Origin: Chelativorans multitrophicus
GTDB lineage: Bacteria; Pseudomonadota; Alphaproteobacteria; Rhizobiales; Rhizobiaceae
Direction of reading: 5' to 3'
NCBI RefSeq assembly: GCF_011317445.1
Contig: NZ_JAAAPL010000006.1
Location: 62,001 to 126,000 of the forward strand
Length of the DNA: 64,000 nt
The number at the start of each line of letters is the position of its first letter. The first letter of the stretch is position 1. The notes under the pieces are model-generated. The model was not told where the DNA came from. It saw only the letters and a program-made list of their open reading frames with translations, and searched no databases. The position numbers and the translations under genes were made by a program. Below are positions 25,552 to 36,416 of this stretch, in pieces.

Positions 25552-27156
25552 ATGGACAGGCGTTCATTCATCATCGGAGGAGGCGGGGCACTAGCGGGCA
25601 TGACCGCTTTTCTGAACAATGCCGTCGCCCTTGCACAGGATCAGGCCGAAACGGCGCAGCTTCAGCAGTCTCTCCCCGGGGAAACGCAACCCTTCTCGTT
25701 CGACCTCCTGACGGCCACGATGAAGCAGAAGGCCGAAAAAGAATATCAACCGGTAGAGGAAGCTCTGCCGGAATCGGTGACGGAGTTGAGCTATGATCAG
25801 CATCGCGCGATCCGCTTCCGGCCCGATGCTGCCTTTTTCGCCGGCGAGGCTCCTTTCGAACTCCAGGCCTTCCATCCCGGCTGGCTCTTCAAGCAGCCGG
25901 TGCATCTTCATGTGATCGAGAACGGCGCCGCCACGAGGATGCACATCACATCGCAGATGTTCGAGTACCGCCAGCCCTTGTTGGACCCGCAGAAATTTCA
26001 AGGCATGGAGTTTCCGGGCGTTGCGGGCTTCCGGCTGCACTATCCGCTCAACAATCCGGATATCATGGACGAGCTCGTGTCGTTTCTCGGCGCCAGCTAC
26101 TTTCGGGGGTTGGGGCGGGGAAGCATCTATGGGATCTCCGCGCGCGGCCTTGCGGTGAATACGGCGACGCCCGTTGGCGAAGAATTTCCGATGTTCACCG
26201 ATTTCTGGATCGAGAAGCCGGAGCGCAGAAGCAAGTCCATCATGGTCTATGCCGCGCTCGATAGCGCCAGCGTCACGGGAGCATATTCGTTCCAGATCAC
26301 GCCCGGCCAGAATACGACCATGGAGGTGATCGCGCGGCTCTTCATCCGCAACGACATCCAGAGACTGGGCATCGCGCCGATGACCTCGATGTTTCTTTTC
26401 AGCCAGAACAATCATCATGCCTTCGACGATTACCGGGGTGAGGTGCATGATAGCGAAGGCCTCAAGATCGTGCGGGGCAATGGCGAGGAGCTGTGGCGCC
26501 ATCTGAACAACCCGAAGGAGCTCGCCACGTCCTTTTTCGGCGAAACGGGCGTCAAGGCCTTCGGTCTGTTCCAGCGCGATCGGGACTTCGACCACTACCA
26601 GGATGCGGAGGCGCATTACGAGCGCCGTCCGTCGCTCCTTGTCGAGCCGCTCGGCGACTGGGGCAAGGGGTATCTCAACCTGGTGGAGATCCCGACAGAG
26701 CTCGAGGTGAACGACAATATTGTCGCGTTCTGGATGCCGGAAGGGGAGGTGAAAGCCGGCCAACAGTTCGAATACCGGTATCGCCTCACTTGGGGCGCGA
26801 TCGAGGAGCCGACGAATCAGCTCGCGCGAGTGACCGCTTTGCGCGCCGGCATCGGCGGCACTTCCGGCGTGGAAAATGCAGAGGGCCTGAGGAAGTTCGT
26901 GGTGGATTTCGAGGGAGATGTGCTCGGGAACCTAGCCGCGGATTCGAACGTTGAGGCCAGTATTTCTGTGACAAGGGCGGAAATAGTGCACAGCGCGGTA
27001 TCTCGTGTCGAAGCCAATGGCGCATGGCGATTGGTCATCGACCTCATGCCCGAGGGAGACGCGCCGGTGGAGATGACCGGTTATTTGAGTTTGAACGGCC
27101 AGAGGCTATCTGAAACGTGGGCGTATCAGTGGAGAAGAACCGATGAGCAGCGCTGA
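25552..27156 (+). CDS. opgG: Periplasmic glucan biosynthesis protein OpgG/OpgD
   Basis: 534 residues of the MdoG/OpgG-OpgD family, needed in the periplasm to form or branch the linear beta-1,2-glucan backbone of osmoregulated periplasmic glucans. The signal MDRRSFIIGGGG carries adjacent arginines in a Tat-like SRRxFL context, a feature of OpgD more than of Sec-exported E. coli OpgG. Family hallmarks follow: RFRPDAAFFAGEAPFELQAF, LGASYFRGLGRG and SHDF-type charged loops such as FSQNNHHAFDDYRGEVHD. The ATG is preceded by GAAGGA. First gene of an opgG-(small ORF)-opgH-opgC unit; the small ORF overlaps its stop. Confidence 0.93.
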   Translation: MDRRSFIIGGGGALAGMTAFLNNAVALAQDQAETAQLQQSLPGETQPFSFDLLTATMKQKAEKEYQPVEEALPESVTELSYDQHRAIRFRPDAAFFAGEAPFELQAFHPGWLFKQPVHLHVIENGAATRMHITSQMFEYRQPLLDPQKFQGMEFPGVAGFRLHYPLNNPDIMDELVSFLGASYFRGLGRGSIYGISARGLAVNTATPVGEEFPMFTDFWIEKPERRSKSIMVYAALDSASVTGAYSFQITPGQNTTMEVIARLFIRNDIQRLGIAPMTSMFLFSQNNHHAFDDYRGEVHDSEGLKIVRGNGEELWRHLNNPKELATSFFGETGVKAFGLFQRDRDFDHYQDAEAHYERRPSLLVEPLGDWGKGYLNLVEIPTELEVNDNIVAFWMPEGEVKAGQQFEYRYRLTWGAIEEPTNQLARVTALRAGIGGTSGVENAEGLRKFVVDFEGDVLGNLAADSNVEASISVTRAEIVHSAVSRVEANGAWRLVIDLMPEGDAPVEMTGYLSLNGQRLSETWAYQWRRTDEQR

Positions 27157-27295
27157 GGAAAACTTGCGCGCGCATCATATCGTTCAGCAGAGCGCGTTGC
27201 CTGCGGCTCCCATGGCGATGCCGGAGCAAGTGTTGTCGCGGCGCTGGCGCGGCTTTTTGCTGCGGCCGTTCCTTCAGTGGCTGGCGCTGAGATAG
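27143..27295 (+). CDS. 50-codon ORF resembling the detached N-terminus of OpgH
   Basis: Starts at ATG 27143 inside the end of opgG (14-base overlap) and stops at TAG 27293-27295. It contains SALPAAPMAMPEQVL, which resembles the LPPEAPLAMPEQSL stretch that I recall from the cytoplasmic N-terminus of full-length OpgH proteins such as that of Xanthomonas. It is in the same frame as opgH, separated by TAG and a TGA at 27320-27322. So either OpgH's N-terminal region is a separate peptide here or the gene has decayed at its 5' end. Nothing else is recognised in it. Confidence 0.6.
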   Translation: MSSAEENLRAHHIVQQSALPAAPMAMPEQVLSRRWRGFLLRPFLQWLALR

Positions 27296-27334
27296 ATATC
27301 TTGCCGGCAGACCGGCTTTTGAACGGGATTTGTG

Positions 27335-29131
27335 ATGGTTACGTTGCGGCGCGCCGCCTCTGCTCTCTTTGCATTGGCGATGGCACTTACGGCCAGCTAT
27401 CTGGCGATAGGCTATTTCGATTCAGATGGGTTGCAGTGGCTGGATCTCGCGCGCGTGGTCCTGCTGGCGCTCAGCACGGCCTGGCTCGCCTGGGGCGCGG
27501 TCCTGGCACTCAACGGGCTGTTCTCGCTTCGGCGTGGACGCGTGCCTCGCCTGCGCGGTCCGATCACGGTCAGAACTGCCGTGGTGGTGCCGGTTTATAA
27601 CGAGGACCCCGTCAAATCCTTCTCGCATGTGGCTGCGATGGTGAAGAGCATCGGCCGGACATCCTTCGCCAGCCAATTCGATTTCGTCATTCTTTCGGAC
27701 ACCACCGATCAACGGATTGCCGCGAAAGAGGAGTTCTGGCTTGTGCGGCTCAAAACCGAGGTGAGCCATATCTGCAAGATCTTTTACCGGCGTCGTCCCT
27801 CAAATCCGGGAAAGAAGGCGGGCAATATCGCTGATTTCATCAAAACCTCCGGTGCGCTGTACGACTACCTCATCATCCTTGACGCCGACAGCCTGATGGA
27901 GGGCTCGACGATGGTGGAGATGGTGCGGCGCATGGAGGCCGATCCTCAGCTTGGTTTGTTGCAGACCTTGCCAAAGGTCATTCGCGCACGCTCGTTCTTC
28001 GGACGGGCCATTCAGTTTTCCGCCTCTTACTACTCTCCTATCTACGCTCAGGGCCTCGCACTGCTGCAAGGCACGGAGGGTCCTTTTTGGGGCCACAACG
28101 CGATTACCCGTACACGCGCTTTCGCGCAGAGCTGCGGCCTCCCGCAATTGCCGGGTAAGCCCCCCTTCGGCGGCCATATCCTCAGCCACGATTTTGTCGA
28201 AGCGGCTCTCCTGGCGCGGAATGGATGGAAGGTGAGAATAGATCCCGATCTGCGCGGTTCTTTCGAGGAGGGACCGGATAACGTCATTGATTACGCCAAG
28301 CGCGACCGCCGCTGGTGCCAGGGTAATCTGCAGCACAGCCGGATCTTGCCCGCCCCGGGATTGAAGAGATGGAGCCGTTTCGTCTTCGTACAAGGTATTA
28401 TGGCGTATGTTTCGGCGCCTCTTTGGGCGCTCTTCCTTGCTGCCAGTATTATCGCTCCGGCCATGACCGTGATCCCGGATTATTTCCCGGCGCCTGGATT
28501 GCCCGTTTTTCCCAAAGTTGAAACGGCGAATGCCCTGGCGCTGCTTACCGGCGTGGTCGGGCTTCTTCTCGGGCCGAAGCTCCTTATTCTGATCGACGGC
28601 ATGATAACCGGGCGGAATCGCCGCTTTGGCGGAAGCATCCGGGCTTTCTGCAGCGTCGTGATCGAGATTGTCTGCACGAGCGTCCTCGCGCCGATCATGA
28701 TGCTGTTCCAGACGCGGGCGGTGCTTGAGATTCTGGCCGGGGCGGATGCAGGATGGCCTGCTGCCAACCGGGAAGCCGGCCGCGTCAGCCTCAGCGAGGC
28801 CTGGGCGGCCAGTTGGTGGGTCATGGTGGTCGGGCTTATAACGATTGGAGCGGCCTACCGGCTTGCGCCGGATTACCTGATTTTCGTGCTTCTGGTGGCG
28901 GGTCCTCAGGTCGTGGCGCCGTTTGTGATCAGCGGCACGTCTTATGCCGGCCAGGCGCTCCGCCGCGCGCCGGTCAGCCTGTTCGTCACACCCGAGGAAC
29001 TGACGCCCTCGCAGGTAATGCGCGAGCAGCAGAATGTCCTGGTGCGTTGGCGAGCGGACACGGTGGAACTTTCGGACTCAATAATGGCCGAGCAGTCGGA
29101 GGATCCGGCGGAGGCCAGGACCAGCCGATGA
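27335..29131 (+). CDS. opgH: Glucan biosynthesis glucosyltransferase OpgH
   Basis: 598 residues from ATG 27335 (a GTG precedes it directly). An inner-membrane family 2 glycosyltransferase that polymerises UDP-glucose into the periplasmic glucan backbone. The core has VVVPVYNEDPVKSF, the DxD-type ILDADSLMEGS, SHDFVEAALL and the (Q/R)xxRW motif RDRRWCQGNLQH. Hydrophobic segments lie at about 8-50 and in the C-terminal third (several between 355 and 550). It is shorter at the N-terminus than enterobacterial OpgH (over 800 residues), and the missing conserved MPEQ segment is on the preceding 50-codon ORF. OpgC overlaps its stop by four bases. Confidence 0.93.
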   Translation: MVTLRRAASALFALAMALTASYLAIGYFDSDGLQWLDLARVVLLALSTAWLAWGAVLALNGLFSLRRGRVPRLRGPITVRTAVVVPVYNEDPVKSFSHVAAMVKSIGRTSFASQFDFVILSDTTDQRIAAKEEFWLVRLKTEVSHICKIFYRRRPSNPGKKAGNIADFIKTSGALYDYLIILDADSLMEGSTMVEMVRRMEADPQLGLLQTLPKVIRARSFFGRAIQFSASYYSPIYAQGLALLQGTEGPFWGHNAITRTRAFAQSCGLPQLPGKPPFGGHILSHDFVEAALLARNGWKVRIDPDLRGSFEEGPDNVIDYAKRDRRWCQGNLQHSRILPAPGLKRWSRFVFVQGIMAYVSAPLWALFLAASIIAPAMTVIPDYFPAPGLPVFPKVETANALALLTGVVGLLLGPKLLILIDGMITGRNRRFGGSIRAFCSVVIEIVCTSVLAPIMMLFQTRAVLEILAGADAGWPAANREAGRVSLSEAWAASWWVMVVGLITIGAAYRLAPDYLIFVLLVAGPQVVAPFVISGTSYAGQALRRAPVSLFVTPEELTPSQVMREQQNVLVRWRADTVELSDSIMAEQSEDPAEARTSR

Positions 29132-30294
29132 CCACCACGCTTCCGCAGTTGGGCGGGCGCGATCACAGGATAGATGCCTTCCGCGGCATTGCTCTCCTGA
29201 TGATCTTCGTCAATCACGTCCCGGGCAACGCCTTCGAGAATCTTACTTCGCGCAATTTCGGATTTTCCGACGCGGCGGAAGCTTTCGTGCTTATGTCCGG
29301 CATCGCCGTTGGGCTCGCCTATGCGCGTCCGTTCCGTGCAGGAGAGTATCTCAAAGGCTGCCTGAGTGTCTGGCGCCGCGCCGGCACGTTGTATGTCGCG
29401 CATATGGTCTGCACCGCTATCGCCATCGGAATTCTGGCGGCGGGCGTTGTCTTTCTCGATACTATCGATGTGCTTGCGCGCGTGAACTTCACGCCGCTCC
29501 TCGAACAGCCGCTCAGGACGATGGTGGGTCTGCCGCTGCTTACGCATCAGCTTGGCTATCTGAACATCCTGCCCATGTATGCGGCGCTGCTTGTCATTTC
29601 ACCGGTCTATATCCTGATAGGATTGTGGAACCGCCTTGGCCTCATAGCCGTGGCCATCGTGGTCTGGGTGCTGGCTGGCGCCTTCCGCATCAACCTGCCT
29701 AATTTCCCGCTGCCAGGCGGCTGGTTCTTCAATCCGGTGAGCTGGCAGCTGATTTACGCCATCGGCATTGCCGGCGGCCTTGCCATGATCCACAAGCGCA
29801 GACTGCTTGGCTATCACGGATGGCTGTTTTCCGCCTGCCTTGCCTATCTGGGCTTCTCCCTCCTCTGGGTGCAGATGGAGATGGGCAGTTTGCCGTTCCA
29901 GCCATATCTCCCGTTCTACATCGGCGGAATGGACAAGACATTTCTCGCGCTTCCCCGGCTGCTGCATGTGCTGGCGCTCACTTATGTGCTCACGAATCTC
30001 CCCGCCGCTTCACGCCTGCTGGCGGGACCCGCCTTTCACGCCATCCGGCTTATCGGGCAGCACGGGCTCGCGGTGTTCACGGTCGGAACCGTGCTGTCGA
30101 TCGCGCTGCAGGTCCTGCGCGCGCGCTTCGATACAAGCATGGTCGAGGATGCGGCGCTCCTGACAGGGGGCATTCTCGTCCAATACGGCATCGCGCGCTT
30201 TATCGCGGCGAGTTCCGAGCGGAAGCGGACTGTGCGAGACGGCGCCAATATAGGCGAACCGGCGGTAGCCGGTTCCATCGCACGGCGGGCGTAG
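29128..30294 (+). CDS. opgC: OpgC-type glucan succinyltransferase
   Basis: 388 residues from ATG 29128, which overlaps the opgH stop (ATGA). A polytopic membrane acyltransferase of the OpgC family with about 10 hydrophobic segments; characteristic are the opening RDHRIDAFRGIALLMIFVNHVPGN, DAAEAFVLMSGIAVGLAY and GGMDKTFLALPRLLHVLAL. OpgC adds succinyl groups to periplasmic glucans, making them anionic. Position at the end of the opgG-opgH unit agrees. Upstream in-frame extension would overlap opgH by hundreds of bases and is not supported. Confidence 0.9.
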   Translation: MTTTLPQLGGRDHRIDAFRGIALLMIFVNHVPGNAFENLTSRNFGFSDAAEAFVLMSGIAVGLAYARPFRAGEYLKGCLSVWRRAGTLYVAHMVCTAIAIGILAAGVVFLDTIDVLARVNFTPLLEQPLRTMVGLPLLTHQLGYLNILPMYAALLVISPVYILIGLWNRLGLIAVAIVVWVLAGAFRINLPNFPLPGGWFFNPVSWQLIYAIGIAGGLAMIHKRRLLGYHGWLFSACLAYLGFSLLWVQMEMGSLPFQPYLPFYIGGMDKTFLALPRLLHVLALTYVLTNLPAASRLLAGPAFHAIRLIGQHGLAVFTVGTVLSIALQVLRARFDTSMVEDAALLTGGILVQYGIARFIAASSERKRTVRDGANIGEPAVAGSIARRA

Positions 30295-30295
30295 G

Positions 30296-31561
30296 CTAAA
30301 GCCAGTCTGGAAGGGAATCGAGGGCGATCAGCTGCTCATAGGTGGGGCGCGGCCTCACGATATGGAAGCGATCCCCATTCACCAGAACTTCCGGCACCAG
30401 CAGGCGGGAATTGTAGGTGCTCGACAGCACCGCGCCATAGGCGCCGGCAGTGCCGACTGCAATCAGGTCGCCCGGTTCCATCCTGGGCAGATCGCGGTCG
30501 AGCGCCAGGAAGTCGCCCGTCTCGCAGACCGGCCCCACCACATCCGCTTTGAGGTGCGGCGCATCCGCTGCCGGTTCGGCAACGGGGCGGATCGTGTGAT
30601 ACGCATCGTAGAGTGTCGGGCGAATGAGGTCGTTCATCGCCGCATCGATAATGAGGAAGTTCTTCCCTTCGCCTTCCTTCAGGTAAAGCACCCGCGAGAT
30701 CAGAACCCCGGCATTGCCCACGATGAGGCGCCCGGGCTCGAAGATCACTTTCAGGCCCAAACGCGTCACATGCCTGCGCACCACCTCGGCATAGGCATCC
30801 GGTAGAGGCGGCGGCTCGTTGTCTTCCCGGTAGGGTACACCCAGTCCGCCTCCAAGGTCCACATGCTTGATGGCGTGACCATCCGCGCGAAGCGTCTCCG
30901 TCAGCTCGGTCAGAAGGGCAAAAGCCTGGTCAAACGGCTGCAGCTCGGTGATCTGGCTACCGATATGCATGTCGATGCCAGTGACTTCGAGGCCTGGAAG
31001 GCTCGCCGCGCGGGCATAGGCCGCGCGAGCATCCTTCCAGGGGATGCCGAACTTGTTCTCGGATTTGCCGGTTGAGATCTTCTTGTGCGTTTTCGCGTCC
31101 ACATCCGGATTGATGCGCAGCGACACCGGCGCCTTAACGCCTATTGCGCGGGCGCGGGCGGAGAGCAGTTCAAGCTCTGGCAAGGATTCCACATTGAAAC
31201 ACAAAATGCCCGCGGAAAGCGCGAAATCCATCTCCTCACCGGTCTTGCCAACGCCGGAAAAGAGGATCTTGTTCGCCGGAATTCCGGCTGCCAGCGCGCG
31301 GCGCAACTCGCCTTGGGAGACGACGTCCGCCCCCGCTCCCAGATTTCCGAGCGTCTTTAGCACCGCCTGGTTTGAATTCGCTTTCATCGCGTAGCAGACG
31401 AGCGCGTCGAGGCCGGAAAGCGCTTCGGAAAACACCCGGTAATGGCGTTCCAGCGTGGCTGTCGAGTAACAGTAAAAAGGTGTGCCGACTGCCGCCGTTA
31501 TCCGCGGTATCGGCACATTCTCGGCATGCAGCACGCCGTCGCGATATTGGAAGTGGTTCAT
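30296..31561 (-). CDS. lysA: Diaminopimelate decarboxylase
   Basis: Last step of lysine synthesis: meso-diaminopimelate to L-lysine, PLP-dependent, cytoplasmic. 421 residues with fold-type III alanine-racemase barrel. K60 in CYAMKANSN should carry PLP; HIGSQ, the glycine-rich DLGGGLGV phosphate loop, FEPGR and CETGDFLA (catalytic cysteine and substrate-binding Asp) are present. It ends one base from the convergent opgC stop. Upstream on the same strand lie the small lipoprotein and argH, a conserved argH-lipoprotein-lysA order. Confidence 0.97.
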   Translation of the reverse strand: MNHFQYRDGVLHAENVPIPRITAAVGTPFYCYSTATLERHYRVFSEALSGLDALVCYAMKANSNQAVLKTLGNLGAGADVVSQGELRRALAAGIPANKILFSGVGKTGEEMDFALSAGILCFNVESLPELELLSARARAIGVKAPVSLRINPDVDAKTHKKISTGKSENKFGIPWKDARAAYARAASLPGLEVTGIDMHIGSQITELQPFDQAFALLTELTETLRADGHAIKHVDLGGGLGVPYREDNEPPPLPDAYAEVVRRHVTRLGLKVIFEPGRLIVGNAGVLISRVLYLKEGEGKNFLIIDAAMNDLIRPTLYDAYHTIRPVAEPAADAPHLKADVVGPVCETGDFLALDRDLPRMEPGDLIAVGTAGAYGAVLSSTYNSRLLVPEVLVNGDRFHIVRPRPTYEQLIALDSLPDWL

Positions 31562-31646
31562 TGGACGGGTTCTTTTCTTACGCCGTGGTGACGGTGCCGG
31601 AGGACCAGAGAAGGGTACCAGCCGGTACGCGACATCGACAGAGCGC

Positions 31647-31853
31647 CTATTGAATCAGCCGGTCGAGGATAAAAGGCCGGTTCGTGGCAGGCCTCTGCGG
31701 CTCGGGCGGCACAGGCTGGTCATTCCGCTCCGCCTCCCGCCGCGCTTCGACAGCCGCTTCATAGGGCGTATCGAGCGGGCCCTTGCGGCCGCAGGCGGAG
31801 AGCCCGACCGCCAGGCCGAGGACAAGAAGAGTGAGCGTTGCCTTTACTTTCAT
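31647..31853 (-). CDS. Small LptM-like lipoprotein
   Basis: 68 residues. A lipoprotein signal with LSAC lipobox (Cys21) is followed directly by GRKGPLDTP, the conserved CGxKGPL opening of the LptM/YifL family, then a short charged, proline-rich tail. In E. coli LptM assists maturation of the LptD outer-membrane translocon; whether that holds here is inferred from the motif. The ATG at 31853 was chosen because it gives an immediate signal peptide. It sits between argH and lysA on the same strand, as in many proteobacteria. Confidence 0.85.
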   Translation of the reverse strand: MKVKATLTLLVLGLAVGLSACGRKGPLDTPYEAAVEARREAERNDQPVPPEPQRPATNRPFILDRLIQ

Positions 31854-31885
31854 GTGCCGTCCAATCCGTTGGATCCCGGAACCTT

Positions 31886-33310
<1,425 letters not shown>

Positions 33311-33335
33311 GGTAACCGGGCGCTGGAGTAAAGAA

Positions 33336-34001
33336 ATGCCGATGAATAGGAAGTTTCCAGCGGTTGGTCTGGTCGCGCTTTCCGCGGTCGCAGGCATCAT
33401 CGCCGGGGTTACCGCCCTATACGTGATGGGTGGGCCGAATGGCAACCTCAGCGCGGGTAATGTCGAGACAGCCGCCTGTGAGGCGACGAGCCAAAAAGCT
33501 CAGGCGCTGGATAGCGCCATTAGCGGTGAAGTAGCCGCCATGCTGCCTGCCGATCCTCCTCAATCCCTCAGCAATCTCGGCTTCAACGGGCCGGAGGGCG
33601 AGCCGATAACGGTAGCCGGCCTGGCCGGGAAAACACTTCTCATCAACCTCTGGGCCACCTGGTGCGTGCCGTGCCGCACGGAAATGCCCGCGCTGGACAT
33701 GCTGGAGCGCGAGATGGGCTCCGACCGTTTCGAGGTGGTGGCCATCAATGTGGACCGTGGCGGCGACGAGAAGCCGAAGGCGTTTCTGGAGGAGACCGGA
33801 ATCAAGTCGCTCGCCTATTATCGGGACAGTTCCCTTGGAGTTTTCAACGAGCTGAAGACGCGGGGACTGGCGCTTGGCCTTCCGGTCACTCTTCTGGTGG
33901 ACGAAGATGGCTGCCTGCTGGCGCATATGAACGGGCCTGCCGAGTGGGCTAGCGAGGACGCCAAGAGGCTGATCCGGGCCGCCGTGGGCGAGGAAGGCTG
34001 A
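33336..34001 (+). CDS. tlpA: TlpA family thiol:disulfide interchange protein
   Basis: 221 residues from ATG 33336 (GGAGTAAAG upstream). An N-terminal uncleaved signal or anchor ([21 protein letters not shown]) places a thioredoxin fold in the periplasm. The redox motif is WCVPC in [18 protein letters not shown], and the cis-proline loop is [13 protein letters not shown]. Additional cysteines at ETAACEA and DGCLL recall Bradyrhizobium TlpA, which keeps the copper site of cytochrome oxidase and CcoG/ScoI-type partners reduced. It is divergent from argH, a standard rhizobial arrangement. Confidence 0.93.
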   Translation: MPMNRKFPAVGLVALSAVAGIIAGVTALYVMGGPNGNLSAGNVETAACEATSQKAQALDSAISGEVAAMLPADPPQSLSNLGFNGPEGEPITVAGLAGKTLLINLWATWCVPCRTEMPALDMLEREMGSDRFEVVAINVDRGGDEKPKAFLEETGIKSLAYYRDSSLGVFNELKTRGLALGLPVTLLVDEDGCLLAHMNGPAEWASEDAKRLIRAAVGEEG

Positions 34002-34119
34002 AGGAGCGCTTTTATGTGCATCCGCCATAGCGGATGCCATTCCTTCCTGGAACCTGCCCAAGGGTGAGCCTATTCTCAAGGCAGCTGATGCCAGCCGAGA
34101 GGCCAAGGAGAGCTGCGCC

Positions 34120-36393
34120 ATGGGTTTTCGCCGCGATCGTCTCACCGCGCCCATTTTCAAGTGGGCTTCCGGCATCATGCCTCCCATCTCCCAGACGGAG
34201 CGGGAGGCGATCGATGCCGGCACTGTCTGGTGGGACGGGGCTCTCTTTACCGGAAATCCGGATTGGAACGAGCTTCTCTCCATGCCGGAGGCCGAGCTTT
34301 CGGCAGAGGAGCAGGCCTTCATGGACGGGCCGGTGCGCCAGCTTTGCGCCATGGTCGACGATTGGACGCTCAACTGGCGCGACCGCGACCTCGCGAACTC
34401 GGTTTGGGATTTCATGCGCCGCGAGAAGTTCTTCGGCATGATCATTCCGAAGGCGTATGGCGGGCTTGGCTTCTCCAATTTCGCCCATTCGGAGGTCGTT
34501 CGCACCGTCTCCTCCGCAAGCGTGGTCGCGGGTGTGACCGTGATGGTGCCGAACTCTCTCGGACCCGGCGAACTCCTCATGCATTTCGGTACCGACGAGC
34601 AGCGGGATTATTGGCTGCCGCGGCTGGCGGACGGCCGGGAAATCCCCTGCTTCGGGCTTACATCGCCGCATGCGGGTTCGGATGCCGCGTCCATGACGGA
34701 TACAGGCGTGGTGGAATACGGCACGTGGAAGGGGAGGAAGGTCCTTGGCATCAGGCTCAATTTCCACAAGCGCTATATCACGCTAGGACCGATCGCGACC
34801 GTCATGGGCCTCGCCTTCAAGATGCGCGATCCGCAAAAACTCCTCGGCCGCGGGGAAGAGCTTGGCATCACGGTGGCGTTGCTCCCCACCGACACGCCCG
34901 GCGTTTCCCATGGCGAGCGGCACATTCCGCTCTTCACCTTTTTCCAGAACGGCCCCCTCTACGGCAAGGATGTTTTCGTGCCGCTCGACCACATTCTCGG
35001 CGGAGAAAAACAGATCGGCCAGGGATGGACCATGCTGATGACCGCGCTTGCCGCCGGGCGCAGCATTTCGCTGCCCTCCCAATCGGCGGCATCCGCGGCG
35101 ATGGCCGCGCGAACGAGCGGGGCTTATGCGCGGATTCGCACCCAGTTCAATGTCCCCATTGGTTTTTTCGAGGGCGTGCAAGTGCCGCTGGCCGAAATGG
35201 CGGCCAATGCCTATCTGATCGATGCCGGAAGGAGGCTGACCCTCGCCGCCCTGGACAAGGGCCATCGGCCGTCAGTGCTTTCGGCCATCATGAAATATCA
35301 TGCCACAGAACGCATGCGCCGTTCCATGACGCACGCGATGGATGTCCACGGCGGCAAAGCCATCATCGAGGGGCCGCGTAACTATCTGGCCTCAGGCTAT
35401 CGCTCGGTCCCCATCGGCATTACGGTGGAGGGCGCCAATATCCTCACGCGCAATCTGATGATTTTCGGCCAGGGCGCGATCCGTTCGCATCCATTCATGC
35501 TGAAGGAGCTGTTGGCGCTTTCAAATGAGGACAAAGGCCGCGGGCTGACCGCATTTGATGATGTTTTTTGGAAGCATCTCGCGCATGCCGCAAAGAATGC
35601 AGGCCGCGCCTTTTTCCGCGGCTGGTCGGGATCAATGATTGGTCCCGCTCCGCGCAGTGCCGCGAACCCGCGCTACTGGAAGAAGCTTTCCCGCCATACG
35701 GCGGCATTTGCGCTTACCGCCGATCTTGCGCTCCTGACGCTGGGCGGGTCTTTGAAACGCAAGGAGATGCTTTCGGCCCGGCTGGGCGATATCCTTGCGG
35801 AACTTTATCTCCTGGGCGCGGTGCTGAAGCGCTTCGAAGACGAAGGCCGCCAAGCCGAAGATCTGCCGATCGTGGAGTATTTGATGCGGCAGGGAGAAAG
35901 CCGCATCGCCGCCGCCTTTCGCGGCGTGCTCGACAATCTGCCCGCGCGTTGGGCGGCGTGGCTGGTGCGGCTGCTCGCCTTTCCATTCGGCGTGCCCGAT
36001 CCCACTCCCTCCGACCGGCTGACGGCGCGCATCGCGGAAATTCTTTTGAAACCCTCATCTCAAAGGGACCGTCTGACACCCGGCCTCTATCTTGGCGACG
36101 GCCATGCCGAGCATCCCCTCAAGGATTTGGAGGAAGCTTTCCGGCTTGTGATTGAAGCCGCGCCTATCGAGAAGAAGATGCGGGAAGCACGCATTCACGA
36201 CACTCAAGCGGCGCTGGATGAGAAGGTCATTACGCCAGCGGAACGGGAGTTGCTTGGCCGCGCTGCGGCGGCGGTGGAAAAGGTTGTTGCGGTCGATGCG
36301 TTCCCGATGGAGGCGCTTTCTCCCACGGCCGGCCAGCACAAGCGGCAGAAGCCCACACCGCGGCGCCCACGTCAGAAGCAAACAGCGGAATAG
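34120..36393 (+). CDS. fadE: FadE-type acyl-CoA dehydrogenase
   Basis: 757 residues, close to E. coli FadE (814). First step of fatty-acid beta-oxidation, oxidising acyl-CoA to 2-enoyl-CoA with FAD and passing electrons to ETF. The N-terminal part shows the FadE-specific AIDAGTVWWDGALFTGNPDW and EEQAFMDGPV; the core has GLTSPHAGSDAASMTDTG and VHGGKAIIEGPRNY; the last 270 residues are a DUF1974-like domain specific to FadE. The upstream 118 bp may hold its promoter. The etf genes and a hydroxyacyl-CoA dehydrogenase nearby on the opposite strand fit the same pathway. Confidence 0.94.
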   Translation: MGFRRDRLTAPIFKWASGIMPPISQTEREAIDAGTVWWDGALFTGNPDWNELLSMPEAELSAEEQAFMDGPVRQLCAMVDDWTLNWRDRDLANSVWDFMRREKFFGMIIPKAYGGLGFSNFAHSEVVRTVSSASVVAGVTVMVPNSLGPGELLMHFGTDEQRDYWLPRLADGREIPCFGLTSPHAGSDAASMTDTGVVEYGTWKGRKVLGIRLNFHKRYITLGPIATVMGLAFKMRDPQKLLGRGEELGITVALLPTDTPGVSHGERHIPLFTFFQNGPLYGKDVFVPLDHILGGEKQIGQGWTMLMTALAAGRSISLPSQSAASAAMAARTSGAYARIRTQFNVPIGFFEGVQVPLAEMAANAYLIDAGRRLTLAALDKGHRPSVLSAIMKYHATERMRRSMTHAMDVHGGKAIIEGPRNYLASGYRSVPIGITVEGANILTRNLMIFGQGAIRSHPFMLKELLALSNEDKGRGLTAFDDVFWKHLAHAAKNAGRAFFRGWSGSMIGPAPRSAANPRYWKKLSRHTAAFALTADLALLTLGGSLKRKEMLSARLGDILAELYLLGAVLKRFEDEGRQAEDLPIVEYLMRQGESRIAAAFRGVLDNLPARWAAWLVRLLAFPFGVPDPTPSDRLTARIAEILLKPSSQRDRLTPGLYLGDGHAEHPLKDLEEAFRLVIEAAPIEKKMREARIHDTQAALDEKVITPAERELLGRAAAAVEKVVAVDAFPMEALSPTAGQHKRQKPTPRRPRQKQTAE

Positions 36394-36416
36394 GCTTTGC
36401 GGAAATCCATTCCAAG

